Shown here one piece after another: positions 29,035 through 38,772 of a stretch of 64,000 bases of DNA. A model generated the notes under the pieces. The model saw nothing but the letters and a program-made list of their open reading frames with translations, did not search any database and was not told the origin of the DNA. The number at the start of each line of letters is the position of its first letter. Within the stretch, counting starts at the first letter, position 1. Made by a program: the position numbers and the translations under genes. This stretch comes from Flavobacterium shii (lineage in GTDB: Bacteria > Bacteroidota > Bacteroidia > Flavobacteriales > Flavobacteriaceae): positions 62,001 to 126,000 of the forward strand of contig NZ_JAOZEW010000013.1 of assembly GCF_025847235.1 (NCBI RefSeq), read 5' to 3'.

Positions 29035-29904
29035 CTATAATTGCTTCAGTAAAGCATTTGTTCTACGAATAGATTCTTCATCTTTATAATCCAGCCAAGC
29101 TTGTCCTTTGCGTTTACGCATCCAGTTATCATAATAGCGAATAACCGCCACATTTGCGAAGCCTTTAAGTAAATTTCTAGGTCTTCCGGATAAAGAACGA
29201 AGACTTAGAGAGAATCCGGGAGTCATATATTTCATGTAATGCCACCAACCTTCGGGCATATAAAGCATTTCACCATGATTTAAATGAGTGATATATGGTT
29301 TTACTAGTTTAAGTGCTGGAAACTTTTCATAATCGGGATTATCAAAATCTATATCTTCATTACAAATCCAGGAATAAGGAAGGCGATACATGTATTTTGT
29401 TTCTTTGGGATCTACAAGGACACACTGTTTTTTTCCTTCAAAATGGATATGAAAAATATTAGGAAAATCAATATCGTAATGCATAAAAACTTTAGCATTC
29501 TGACCTCCAAAAAACACCAGAGGAAGACTTTTTATCAGTCTAAGTCCAAGTTTAGGCCATCTTATATCTGCTTTCATTGCAGGTACATCTTTCATTAGGT
29601 TGTATAGAAATATACGAAGATGTGTGGGACCTTTCTCCAGTATGTCAATATACTCGGACATAGTCATTGTAAAGTCGGGTTCATTGACTTTTTTTGTATG
29701 ATCTGTTTTACGGTTATCGTATAAGGGGACGGTTTTATCTCCGGCAACTTCTCTTAGGAAATTAAAATCCCACTTTGTAAAAGCAGGCCAATCTTCGATT
29801 TGGTTTGTAATAACTACAGGCTTTTGAGGCTTATAATAGTTTTCAATGAATTCCTCTTTGGTCAGTTTTTCTACTCTTTCAATTTCTATATATTCAAAAG
29901 CCAT
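29035..29904 (-). CDS. Cupin/JmjC-type 2-oxoglutarate oxygenase
   Basis: 289 residues of the cupin_8/JmjC class. The iron triad is His142-x-Asp144 (MHYDIDFPN) and His222 (GWWHYM), with LNHGEMLYMPEGWWH as the conserved second strand. The N-terminus has the KPVVITNQIEDWPA opening of this family. Relatives hydroxylate protein or RNA side chains; the target is unknown. It ends close to the AlkB-like gene, another enzyme of the same cofactor class, but the two are convergent. Confidence 0.88.
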   Translation of the reverse strand: MAFEYIEIERVEKLTKEEFIENYYKPQKPVVITNQIEDWPAFTKWDFNFLREVAGDKTVPLYDNRKTDHTKKVNEPDFTMTMSEYIDILEKGPTHLRIFLYNLMKDVPAMKADIRWPKLGLRLIKSLPLVFFGGQNAKVFMHYDIDFPNIFHIHFEGKKQCVLVDPKETKYMYRLPYSWICNEDIDFDNPDYEKFPALKLVKPYITHLNHGEMLYMPEGWWHYMKYMTPGFSLSLRSLSGRPRNLLKGFANVAVIRYYDNWMRKRKGQAWLDYKDEESIRRTNALLKQL

Positions 29905-30660
29905 AAATTAAAATTTTAAAATTGTTAGAAAAATATAAAGTTACGTATTCTAAGTTTTGTTTTGGCATAAATCATAATCATTTATTCACTATATGCGAAG
30001 AAATATGTGAATAACTTGTAGGAAGATTATAGTATTTAAACGCATTTTGAGAATGGAAATTGTATTGTTATGAGCGTTTATGCTTCGAAAATCTTGTGGT
30101 AATTTTGAGTTTTATAACTTTTTTTTAGAATTATCTGTTACCCCAGATTTATTAAATTTATAAATTATGCATGCAAAAAATTAGATTAATAAAAAAAAAT
30201 ACAATTTTAATTAGATTGTTATATTTCTTTAAAAAATTATGACCGTAAAATTTTTTTTTATGCATAATTGTTTATGTTTGTTAATAAAATATTAAATTAT
30301 TAGTTAGATTTAACTTTTTAATTTAGTAATCAACTCTCTAGAAACAAGCGAATAGAATTACCATATCTTCTAAGGGTATGTTTTCTATAGCTTTGTAAAT
30401 AGGGAAGGTTGAAATAATAATACCACATTGTTAAGAATGAAATTAAGTTAAATGTTAAGTAAATTAAAATCATTTGTTAAAATTTATCCTGTAAATGAAC
30501 TAAAGAAGTTTGCAGAGTATAAATTTATTAAAAACAAAATATGTAAGTTTTTATTTGCTAATGTTAATTATCCAAAACAAATTGACTTGAATAAAAAAAG
30601 TGATTCTACTGTAAGTCAGTATATTCATAATAAAAAGAGTCTTATAATCCTAACCAAATT
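29905..30660. other. Long gene-free AT-rich region upstream of the sigma factor
   Basis: 756 bases with no convincing gene. A 70-codon frame at 30452-30664 is Lys/Asn/Ile-rich with no recognisable feature and looks like chance. TAGCTTTG at 30388-30395 matches the -7 element and would give the sigma gene a leader of about 260 bases. I did not find a structured RNA. Confidence 0.4.
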
Positions 30661-31272
30661 ATGAAAATCCAAACAACAACACATGTCGATATCCTCGATG
30701 ATTCCATACTTTGGAATAATCTGAAGGCAGGGGATGAAAAGGCATTTTCATTACTCTTCGAAAAACATTATGCGCATTTGGTACGTTACGGAAACTCACT
30801 ATCTTCTTTTGCCGAAAAAGTACAGGATTGTGTGCAAGATGTATTTACAGATGTTTGGGTTTATAGGGAATCATTAAATGATGAAGTTGTTGTAAAGGCA
30901 TATTTGTTATCTAGTGTCCGTAAAAGAATTGCGCGACTTAATGAACGCGATCATATTTTTCGTAAAACTACTTCTACAGACTCGATTGAGTTTTTATTTG
31001 ATTTTTCGGTAGAACATCAGCTTATTGCCGATGAAGAAACTTTGGGTAAAGTATCGCGACTCAATAAATTATTAAATGATTTGCCAGGCAGACAAAAAGA
31101 AGCTTTATATCTTAGATATAATCAAGGGCTTAGTGTTGAGCAAATTGCTGATATGCTTAATGTTAACTATCAATCTGCAAATAATTTATTACACCGTGCT
31201 TTATTGAATCTTCGTAAAGAATGGAAAGGTAATATTTCTATTTTAGTGCTATTATCCTCAAGTGTTTTTTGA
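30661..31272 (+). CDS. ECF sigma factor (FecI-like)
   Basis: 203 residues with region 2 (FSLLFEKHYAHLVRYGNSL, CVQDVFTDVWVYRE) and region 4 (DLPGRQKEALYLRYNQGLSV EQIADMLNV as two adjoining parts). It directs RNA polymerase to the downstream uptake genes when released by the FecR-type anti-sigma factor encoded next. The C-terminus ends in a short hydrophobic stretch (ISILVLLSSSVF), unusual for a sigma factor. It is the first gene of a sigma-FecR-SusC-SusD series. Confidence 0.93.
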   Translation: MKIQTTTHVDILDDSILWNNLKAGDEKAFSLLFEKHYAHLVRYGNSLSSFAEKVQDCVQDVFTDVWVYRESLNDEVVVKAYLLSSVRKRIARLNERDHIFRKTTSTDSIEFLFDFSVEHQLIADEETLGKVSRLNKLLNDLPGRQKEALYLRYNQGLSVEQIADMLNVNYQSANNLLHRALLNLRKEWKGNISILVLLSSSVF

Positions 31273-31362
31273 TTTTTTTTAATTAAATATAAAAAAAATC
31301 ATAATTAGGTGAGTATATAAAATAAAAACTGTCCTCTATGTTTTTGTAACCCTTATTTTAAG

Positions 31363-32484
31363 ATGCAAGAACGTAACAATTATACAGAAGTAGAAGATTT
31401 TTTGTCCGACGAATCATTCCGAACATGGGTTCGATCCGAAGAGGATTATGAGCACTGGGAAGAATGGGCTCTGGAGAATCCTAGACGTGCAAAGCTGGTA
31501 GAGCAAGCACGATTATGGTTATTGGCAATGAATGTTCCCGAAACTACTTTATCCTCAGCAGATATTCAATCTGCATTAGAATCCACTTTGGTAAAAATCA
31601 CCAAAAAAGAAGCTACAATAAATAAAATAAATTCTCCTGTACAAAAACTGTGGAGAAATTATTGGCTTAGTGGAGCTGCAGCTGTTTTACTTTTCGGACT
31701 TTTATTAAATTGGTTTTATAAAGATGATTTTGTTTCCGAAAATTCTATTGTTACTTACAAAGAACTTATCCATGATAATGGAGAAGGACTTGTAGAGCAA
31801 ACCAATAATTCGGATAAATCACAAATTATAACTTTATCAGATGGTAGTTCTGTTTTGTTAAAACCAAACAGTAAGTTAAGTTACCCTAAAATATTTGTAG
31901 GCAATGAAAGAAAGGTTTATCTATCTGGCGAAGGCTTTTTTGAAATTAGTAAGAATCCAAAAAAACCATTTTTTGTCTTCGCCAATGAGATAGTTACCCG
32001 GGTTGTAGGAACAAGCTTTAGAATTAAAGCATATTCGGATCAGCCAAATGTAGAAGTACTTGTTCGTACAGGAAAAGTAACAGTAAGATCTAATGAATTG
32101 ATTTCAAACTTTGGCAAAAAAGAGGAAGAAGTTGTTTTATTGCCAAATCAAGCGTTACGATTTGTACGTCAGGAATTTACTTTTAATAAAATTACAGATA
32201 TTACACAAGACGAGTCTTTGGCACATTCTGTAGGCAATATTGAACAACTAAGTTTTGAATTTACCGATATTCCAGTTGCTCAGATCTTTAAAACAATTGA
32301 GCAAGCTTATTTGGTAAAGATTGATTTTCCTCATTCGAAATTAAAAGATTGTCATCTAACGACTTCGTTAAGTGATCAACCATTACCCGAAAAACTTAAA
32401 ATTATTTGTAAAAGCCTTGGCAATAATACAAGCTACGAAATGAACGGAAATCAAGTCATCATTACATCCAATGGATGTGAATAA
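31363..32484 (+). CDS. FecR-family anti-sigma factor
   Basis: 373 residues. A cytoplasmic N-terminal ~100 residues (SDESFRTWVRSEEDYEHWEE) should hold the sigma factor. One membrane segment (~105-120, LSGAAAVLLFGLLLNWFY) leads to a periplasmic FecR domain (LSDGSSVLLKPNSKLSYP, VVGTSFRIKAYSD) and a C-terminal DUF4974-type domain (FEFTDIPVAQIFKTIEQ). It passes the ligand signal from the STN domain of the downstream SusC protein to the sigma factor. Confidence 0.93.
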   Translation: MQERNNYTEVEDFLSDESFRTWVRSEEDYEHWEEWALENPRRAKLVEQARLWLLAMNVPETTLSSADIQSALESTLVKITKKEATINKINSPVQKLWRNYWLSGAAAVLLFGLLLNWFYKDDFVSENSIVTYKELIHDNGEGLVEQTNNSDKSQIITLSDGSSVLLKPNSKLSYPKIFVGNERKVYLSGEGFFEISKNPKKPFFVFANEIVTRVVGTSFRIKAYSDQPNVEVLVRTGKVTVRSNELISNFGKKEEEVVLLPNQALRFVRQEFTFNKITDITQDESLAHSVGNIEQLSFEFTDIPVAQIFKTIEQAYLVKIDFPHSKLKDCHLTTSLSDQPLPEKLKIICKSLGNNTSYEMNGNQVIITSNGCE

Positions 32485-32518
32485 AACCGAATTGCTTATG
32501 TGAAAAAAATATAAAAAA

Positions 32519-32585
32519 AAGCGCCGAAGATGCTGTAACATTCTCGACGCTTAGATAAAATCAAGTTGCTCTCTGTAAAGAGCAA
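32519..32585 (+). promoter_or_regulatory. Two tandem hairpins with identical CUGUAA loops ahead of susC
   Basis: Hairpin 1: 14-base arms with mismatches/wobbles (32519-32532, 32539-32552), loop CTGTAA at 32533-32538. Hairpin 2: perfect 7-bp stem (32566-32572, 32579-32585), loop CTGTAA at 32573-32578. The loops are exactly 40 bases apart. No T run follows either, so they are not plain terminators. Confidence 0.6.
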
Positions 32586-32639
32586 TTTGTGATGTTCCTC
32601 AATACCCAGTAAATAGTATTAATTAAACAAACCAAAATT

Positions 32640-35600
32640 ATGAAAAAACCTGTTGTTAAACAACGATTACTCTTTCGAATCATGAAAATAACATTATTTC
32701 AGTTTGCCTTGGCATTTGTTTTTTCAAGTGTCACTATGGCAAATAGTGTGAAAGGACAAAGGAAATTGGATACGAAAGTGACTATTGACGTTGTTAATTT
32801 GAGTTTAGATAACGCATTATCAAAACTTGAAAAATCGGCAAAAGTTAAGTTTTCTTACAACTCAAGAATGACTCAATTGAATCAAAAAGTGAGTATAGAA
32901 GCCAATGATGAAACCTTATCAAGTATTCTTAACCGTGTACTTAAACCATTTAATATTACTTACTCAGAGGTAAGTAATCAAATTATCTTGCAAAAGGATA
33001 GCTCACAAGCAGCTAATTTTGAAGATATTGATTTACCAAGCTCCCTGTTTGAAAGTTTATTTATTCCTGTTGTAAAAGGAAAAGTAATCGATCAAAACGG
33101 TAGCCCTTTACCTGGTGCAACAGTACTTGCCAAAGGTAGCAAGATAGCAGTACTTACGGATTTTGATGGTAATTTTACAATCGATATGCCTAATAATACT
33201 ACTAGACTTGTGGTTTCTTACGTAGGTATGGAAACGCAAGAAGTAAGTATCGAAAAATCTCCACTTACAATTATCTTAAATGAACAAGGACAAAGCTTAA
33301 AAGAAGTTGTTGTTACAACTGGTTACGAAAAAACGTCTAAAAGAACATTTACAGGAGCTATTAGTAAAATTTCGGGAGCCGAATTAAAAGTTGATGGTGT
33401 TGTAGATATTAGCAGAATGATCGAAGGAAAAGCTGCCGGTGTTACAGTTCAAAACGTAACTGGTACATTTGGTACAGCTCCTAAAATCACAGTGCGTGGA
33501 TCATCATCAATTTTTGGAGATACAAAACCATTATGGGTAATTGATGGTGTTGTACAAGAGGATATTATCAATTTATCATTTGCAGATTTAGCTTCAGGTA
33601 ACTCAGAAACTTTATTGAGTTCTTCTGTAGCTGGATTAAATGCCAATGATATTCAAAGTATTGAGGTTCTTAAAGATGCTTCGGCAACTTCTATCTATGG
33701 ATCAAGATCTTTAAATGGAGTAGTAGTCGTTACTACTAAACAAGGACGTAGAGATACACCTCTTAAAATATCGTATTCGTTAGAACAATCAGTTAGAGCA
33801 GTTCCTAACTATAGTCAATATGATATTTTGAACTCTCAGGAGTCGATGAGTATTTATAAAGAAATGGAAGCCAAAGGCTATCTTGATTTGCCATCAACAG
33901 TAAATGGTAGATATGGTGGAGTTTATAATATTTTAGGTAGAGCGATCAATACTTACGTTCCGGAAACGGATAGTTATTTGGTGAAAAATGATCCTGTAAG
34001 CCGTAATGAATTTTTGAAAAAATATGAGTTAGCCAATACGAATTGGTTTAAAGTTGTGTTTAGACCATCTTTAACTCAAACTCACTCCTTAAGTTTTTCT
34101 GGTGGAGGAAAAAACAATACATTTTATGCATCGTTAGGCTATTATACCGATCCGGGATGGACAATTGCTGATAATGTAAAACAACTTTCATCAAACATAA
34201 AAGGGACTTTTTATGTAAATGATAATTTAAACATTACCTTATCTACTTTGGCTTCTGTGAGAGATCAGGGAGCTCCTGGTAGTTATGAAAGTCAAAAAGA
34301 TGAAGTATTTGGAAAAGTAACAAGAGATTTTGACATCAATCCTTTTGCTTATGTTTTAAATACAAATAGAACATTAAGACCTTATGATGAAAAAGGAAAC
34401 CTGGAATATTACAGAAATAACTGGGCTCCGATGAATATTATCAATGAGTTGGCAAATAATTATATGGATATTCAAGTTAAGGATATTCGTTTCCAATTGG
34501 ATTTAGATTATAAAATAAACAAACATTTAACTTATAACCTTACAGGTTCTGCACGTTATGCTAATACAAGCAGAGAGCATAAAATATTAGAAGGTTCTAA
34601 TGTTGTAGGTGCTTATAATGCAGGTGTAGGAAATGATGTAAATACAATTGTTCAAAAAGAGAATATCTATTTGTACCAAGATCCAAATGATCAAACGGCA
34701 CCAAAAGTTTCGGTATTGCCAAATGGTGGATTCTTAAGAAAATTTTCTAATGATATGACTTCATATAACATTAGAAATAGTATTAACTACAGAAATACGT
34801 TGAATGACAAACATGAACTTGAAGGTTTGTTTGGAACCGAATTAAGATCTGTAGACAGAGGTAGTGATAATTTTACTGCAGCTGGGGTTCAATATAGCAG
34901 AGGTCTTACACCTTTTACTAATCCTAAGTTTCTTGAAAAAATCATTAATGATGGAGGTTCTTATTATGGATTGAATGAAGAAAGAGAAAGAACAATTGGT
35001 TTCTTTGGAAAAGTAGGTTATACCTATGATCGTCGTTATACTGCATCTTTAACAGGTCGTTATGATGGGTCGAACAGACAAGGTGATAGTAATTCTTCTA
35101 GATGGTTGCCTACTTATACTGTAAGTGGTAAATGGAATGTTGCCGAAGAGAAATTTATGAAAGATTCAAAATCTATAAATACTTTGGCTTTAAGAGCTTC
35201 TTACGGACTTACTGCAACTGCTGGACCAGCAACGAACTCTATGGCTATTTATAAAAGCTTTGTTACAAACCGTTTCAATGTTTCAGACAGAGAAGGAGCA
35301 ATAAGAATTGACGATTTGCAAAATGGTGATTTAACATGGGAAAAACAATTTGAAACTAACATAGGTGTAGATCTTGGAATGTTTAACAATCGTGTGCAAT
35401 TTACTACAGATATATATAGTCGTAAAGCATTTGATTTAGTAGATTATGTACTTACTTCAGGAGTAGGTGGACAAGATATTAAACAAGGAAATAATGCCGA
35501 TATGGAGACAAAAGGTCTTGAGGTAGCTTTTACAACAAAAAATATCGTTACTAAAGATTTTAACTGGTCAACAACGCTTAATTTCTCTGTTTATAATCAA

Positions 35601-36359
35601 AAAATAACAAAATTGGCAAACCAGCCTTCAGCTTTTGATTTAATTGATTCTAATGGAGGAAATAGTATTGGTCGTCCAAGAAATTCAATCTATTCATACC
35701 AATTCACAGGTTTAAATAATCAAGGATTACCTACATTTCTTTTGCAAGATGGAGCCGATAATAATATTACCGGTGCCAACTTTCAAGACATAGATAATGT
35801 AACGAAGTATTTAAAATACGAAGGATCTATAGAGCCTAATAAATCAATAGGTCTTGCAAATACTTTTACATATAAAAACTGGTCGTTATATGTGTTCTTT
35901 GTAGGATCAGGAGGTAATAAAGTACGTTTAAACCCTATTTATGATAGTACTTATGATGATTTAACAGTATTTACAAAAGATTTTACTAATCGTTGGATAA
36001 ATCCTGGTGATGAGAATATTACAAATATTCCAGTTATTGCCGATAAAAGATTAAATGAAAATAATGGTGGTGCACGTACACTTGCAAGAGCTTATAACAC
36101 GTATAATTATTCGGATGTTCGTATAGCCGATGGAGATTTTGTAAGACTTAAAAACGTTTCAATAAGTTGGGAATTTCCTAAAGACTTTAAGAGAAAAATT
36201 GGTGTAAGTACATTTACTTTAAGAGGATCTGCAGTTAATCCTTGGTTAATTTATTCTGATAAGAGATTAAATGGTCAGGATCCTGAATTCCGTAATACTG
36301 GAGGTGTAGCGCTACCAGTTACGAGTCAATACACTTTTACTCTAAATCTTTCATTATAA
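32640..36359 (+). CDS. SusC/RagA-type TonB-linked outer-membrane transporter with STN domain
   Basis: 1239 residues. Signal region to ~45; STN signalling domain (~50-125; LSLDNALSKLEKSAKVKFSY); carboxypeptidase-regulatory-like domain (~145-220; VIDQNGSPLPGATV); plug (~235-370; SGAELKVDGVVDISRM, IQSIEVLKDASATSIYGSR); then a 22-strand-type barrel ending TSQYTFTLNLSL. It imports an oligomeric or bulky nutrient together with the SusD lipoprotein, using TonB energy. The STN domain fits signalling through the upstream FecR. The substrate is not readable; there are no polysaccharide-degrading enzymes in the locus. Confidence 0.95.
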   Translation: MKKPVVKQRLLFRIMKITLFQFALAFVFSSVTMANSVKGQRKLDTKVTIDVVNLSLDNALSKLEKSAKVKFSYNSRMTQLNQKVSIEANDETLSSILNRVLKPFNITYSEVSNQIILQKDSSQAANFEDIDLPSSLFESLFIPVVKGKVIDQNGSPLPGATVLAKGSKIAVLTDFDGNFTIDMPNNTTRLVVSYVGMETQEVSIEKSPLTIILNEQGQSLKEVVVTTGYEKTSKRTFTGAISKISGAELKVDGVVDISRMIEGKAAGVTVQNVTGTFGTAPKITVRGSSSIFGDTKPLWVIDGVVQEDIINLSFADLASGNSETLLSSSVAGLNANDIQSIEVLKDASATSIYGSRSLNGVVVVTTKQGRRDTPLKISYSLEQSVRAVPNYSQYDILNSQESMSIYKEMEAKGYLDLPSTVNGRYGGVYNILGRAINTYVPETDSYLVKNDPVSRNEFLKKYELANTNWFKVVFRPSLTQTHSLSFSGGGKNNTFYASLGYYTDPGWTIADNVKQLSSNIKGTFYVNDNLNITLSTLASVRDQGAPGSYESQKDEVFGKVTRDFDINPFAYVLNTNRTLRPYDEKGNLEYYRNNWAPMNIINELANNYMDIQVKDIRFQLDLDYKINKHLTYNLTGSARYANTSREHKILEGSNVVGAYNAGVGNDVNTIVQKENIYLYQDPNDQTAPKVSVLPNGGFLRKFSNDMTSYNIRNSINYRNTLNDKHELEGLFGTELRSVDRGSDNFTAAGVQYSRGLTPFTNPKFLEKIINDGGSYYGLNEERERTIGFFGKVGYTYDRRYTASLTGRYDGSNRQGDSNSSRWLPTYTVSGKWNVAEEKFMKDSKSINTLALRASYGLTATAGPATNSMAIYKSFVTNRFNVSDREGAIRIDDLQNGDLTWEKQFETNIGVDLGMFNNRVQFTTDIYSRKAFDLVDYVLTSGVGGQDIKQGNNADMETKGLEVAFTTKNIVTKDFNWSTTLNFSVYNQKITKLANQPSAFDLIDSNGGNSIGRPRNSIYSYQFTGLNNQGLPTFLLQDGADNNITGANFQDIDNVTKYLKYEGSIEPNKSIGLANTFTYKNWSLYVFFVGSGGNKVRLNPIYDSTYDDLTVFTKDFTNRWINPGDENITNIPVIADKRLNENNGGARTLARAYNTYNYSDVRIADGDFVRLKNVSISWEFPKDFKRKIGVSTFTLRGSAVNPWLIYSDKRLNGQDPEFRNTGGVALPVTSQYTFTLNLSL

Positions 36360-36369
36360 TATTTAAATT

Positions 36370-37857
36370 ATGAAAAATATAAAAATAATCTTATCCCTAT
36401 TAGTACTTACAAGTATTACTAGCTGTGATGAATTCCTTTCGGAAACACCAGATAATAGAACTAAAATAGATACTCCGGAAAAAATTTCTGAATTATTGGT
36501 TACTGCCTATCCAAATGCGACTTATATGGATATTGCAGAAACGATGTCGGATAATGTTTTTGACAGTGAGTTGTCTAGTGTAACCCAGAAGAATGAGCAA
36601 AATTACAATTGGGATATGCAAACCGAAACAGATATAGATACTCAAGCAAGATTCTGGAACGAATCTTATAAAGCAATCGCATCTGCAAATCAAGCTTTGG
36701 CAGCTATAAAAGAGTTGGGAGACACACCAGATCTTAATCCTAAAAAAGCAGAGGCTTTACTTACCAGAGCCTATTCACATTTTATGCTTGTTACATTTTG
36801 GGCGAATCGTTATAATCCAGCGACTGCAAAAACTGATTTAGGAATTCCGTATATAACAGAGCCGGAAACAGCTTTGATTAAACAATATACTAGAAACTCT
36901 GTTGAAGAAGTTTTTGATCTAATTCAAAAAGATATAGAAGAAGGTCTTAAATATGTAACGAATGATTATAAAGAACTTAAATTTCATTTTAATAAAGAAG
37001 CAGCAAAAGCTTTTGCATGTCGTTTTTATTTAGTTAAGGGAGATTGGAATAGAGTTCTTGAACTTTCAAAAGATCTAGGATCTGCACCAGCTGGTAAACT
37101 TAGAGATTATACCGTTTTTAATGCTTTTGCTTTTGCACAAATGCCTATTGAATATTCAAAAGAAGATAAAACAACCAATTTATTAGTAGCTTATCCTTAC
37201 TCTATTTGGAGAAGAGCTTACTCTAATAGATTCTATCTTACTGGAAACAGACAAGATGAAATCTTAGGGAAAGACACTAATATCTTTGGTAAAACTTGGT
37301 TAACAAGGACTTCAGGAATTTATCTGGGAGGAATTAATGTTTTTGTTAATAAATTTTACGAATACTTTAAATATACCAATGTAACTGCCCAAATTGGAGA
37401 ACCTTATACTGGTGTAGTACTTTTTAGTAATGATGAAATGTTTCTGAATCGTATCGAAGCGCATGTAATGAACAACCAAATAGATGTTGCTAATAGCGAG
37501 TTAGAATATTTCTTCTCAATAAGAACAACAGGATATGTTGCTGCAACCGATAAACTGACACAAGCAAGTATTGCTGCCAAATACCCGGTAATTGATAATG
37601 AATATACTCCATTTTATGCTTTGACTCCAATACAAGCGTCTTATATTAAGGCTATTGCCGAAGCCAGAAGAAGAGACTTTATACACGAAGGGATTAGATG
37701 GTTTGATATTAAACGTTTTAATATTGTAGTAGAGCATGATACCTATACTTCTGGTAAGGTAAGCAGAAAAAATATCTTGGTTAAAGATGATAAACGTAGA
37801 GCTTTACAAATACCACTTAGTGCATCAAATAACGGAATTGAAAAAAATCCTAGATAA
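36370..37857 (+). CDS. SusD/RagB-family surface lipoprotein
   Basis: 495 residues, 10 bases after SusC. Lipobox ITSC at ~19. SusD marks include the DEFLSETPDNRT start of the mature protein, TPR-like helices (KAEALLTRAYSHFMLVTFWA) and the C-terminal EARRRDFIHEGIRWFDIKRF. It forms the lid over the SusC barrel and binds the substrate on the surface. Confidence 0.95.
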   Translation: MKNIKIILSLLVLTSITSCDEFLSETPDNRTKIDTPEKISELLVTAYPNATYMDIAETMSDNVFDSELSSVTQKNEQNYNWDMQTETDIDTQARFWNESYKAIASANQALAAIKELGDTPDLNPKKAEALLTRAYSHFMLVTFWANRYNPATAKTDLGIPYITEPETALIKQYTRNSVEEVFDLIQKDIEEGLKYVTNDYKELKFHFNKEAAKAFACRFYLVKGDWNRVLELSKDLGSAPAGKLRDYTVFNAFAFAQMPIEYSKEDKTTNLLVAYPYSIWRRAYSNRFYLTGNRQDEILGKDTNIFGKTWLTRTSGIYLGGINVFVNKFYEYFKYTNVTAQIGEPYTGVVLFSNDEMFLNRIEAHVMNNQIDVANSELEYFFSIRTTGYVAATDKLTQASIAAKYPVIDNEYTPFYALTPIQASYIKAIAEARRRDFIHEGIRWFDIKRFNIVVEHDTYTSGKVSRKNILVKDDKRRALQIPLSASNNGIEKNPR

Positions 37858-37868
37858 ATTTTAGTATT

Positions 37869-38729
37869 ATGAAATTATTAAAGAAATATAAATTAGTAGT
37901 GTTGGGTGCTGTAGTATTAACCTTTACTGGTTGTGCTCACGAAGATCAACCCACAGAGAGCCAGTTAAATTTTGAGCAACCTGTAAGAACAGATTTGGAT
38001 AACTGGATTATCACAAATTATACAAATCCATATAATATCGAAGTGCGATATATATGGAATCAAAATACAGTAGATAATACCAGATATTTATTTCCTCCCA
38101 CTGTCGAGAAAGTAAAACCAGCGCTTGAAATAGTTAAGAAAATATGGCTTGATAGTTATTCAACTATTGGTGGAGCTGATTTTGTTAAGAAAATTGCGCC
38201 AAGAGAATTTGTTTTAGTAGGTGGTGTAAATTTGAACTCAACAGGTACAATCACATTAGGATTGGCAGAAGGCGGACAAAGGATATCTCTTTTTCAAGTA
38301 GATTATATAGATAAGAAAAGCCGTGCAGATGTTAGTGAATTCATTCATACAATTCAACATGAATATGTTCACATTTTAAATCAAACTAAACCTTTTGATG
38401 AGCAGGCTTGGGCCAAAGTAACTCCATCTGGATACACATCAAGTTGGTATGTAGAATCAGTATCGACTTCAAGAGAATTAGGTTTTATAACAAGTTACGC
38501 AAGATTAAATATATTTGAAGATTTTGCAGAAACTGCTTCAATGATTTTACTTAGCTCCAAAGCAGAATATGCAGCTATTCTTGCCGGGATAACAAGTGCT
38601 ACAGGAAAGGCTGCTATCCAGAAAAAAGAAGCTATTGTAGTTCAGTATTATAGAGATGCATTTAATGTAGATTTTTATGCTTTAAGAGATGAAGCACAAA
38701 AAAATACTGATGCTGTAATAAATAATTAA
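37869..38729 (+). CDS. Substrate-import-associated zinc metallohydrolase lipoprotein
   Basis: 286 residues, 11 bases after SusD. Lipobox FTGC at ~21. The zinc motif is HEYVH in IQHEYVHILNQTKPFDE (~165-180). The gene matches the family of HExxH lipoproteins repeatedly found beside SusC/SusD. It is presumed to cleave the substrate at the cell surface or in the periplasm; a peptide or protein substrate is plausible but unproven. Confidence 0.85.
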   Translation: MKLLKKYKLVVLGAVVLTFTGCAHEDQPTESQLNFEQPVRTDLDNWIITNYTNPYNIEVRYIWNQNTVDNTRYLFPPTVEKVKPALEIVKKIWLDSYSTIGGADFVKKIAPREFVLVGGVNLNSTGTITLGLAEGGQRISLFQVDYIDKKSRADVSEFIHTIQHEYVHILNQTKPFDEQAWAKVTPSGYTSSWYVESVSTSRELGFITSYARLNIFEDFAETASMILLSSKAEYAAILAGITSATGKAAIQKKEAIVVQYYRDAFNVDFYALRDEAQKNTDAVINN

Positions 38730-38772
38730 TAGCGTTTAATAATACAGATACATAATTATAAAAAAACATATT

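Noticed and set aside
30452..30664. 70-residue frame upstream of the sigma gene
   Set aside because: Lys/Asn/Ile-rich composition expected of AT-rich noncoding DNA, no motif or signal, and it ends on the sigma start.
31425..31440. GGTTCGATCC resembling a tRNA T-arm
   Set aside because: It lies inside the fecR coding frame and no acceptor or anticodon stem surrounds it.
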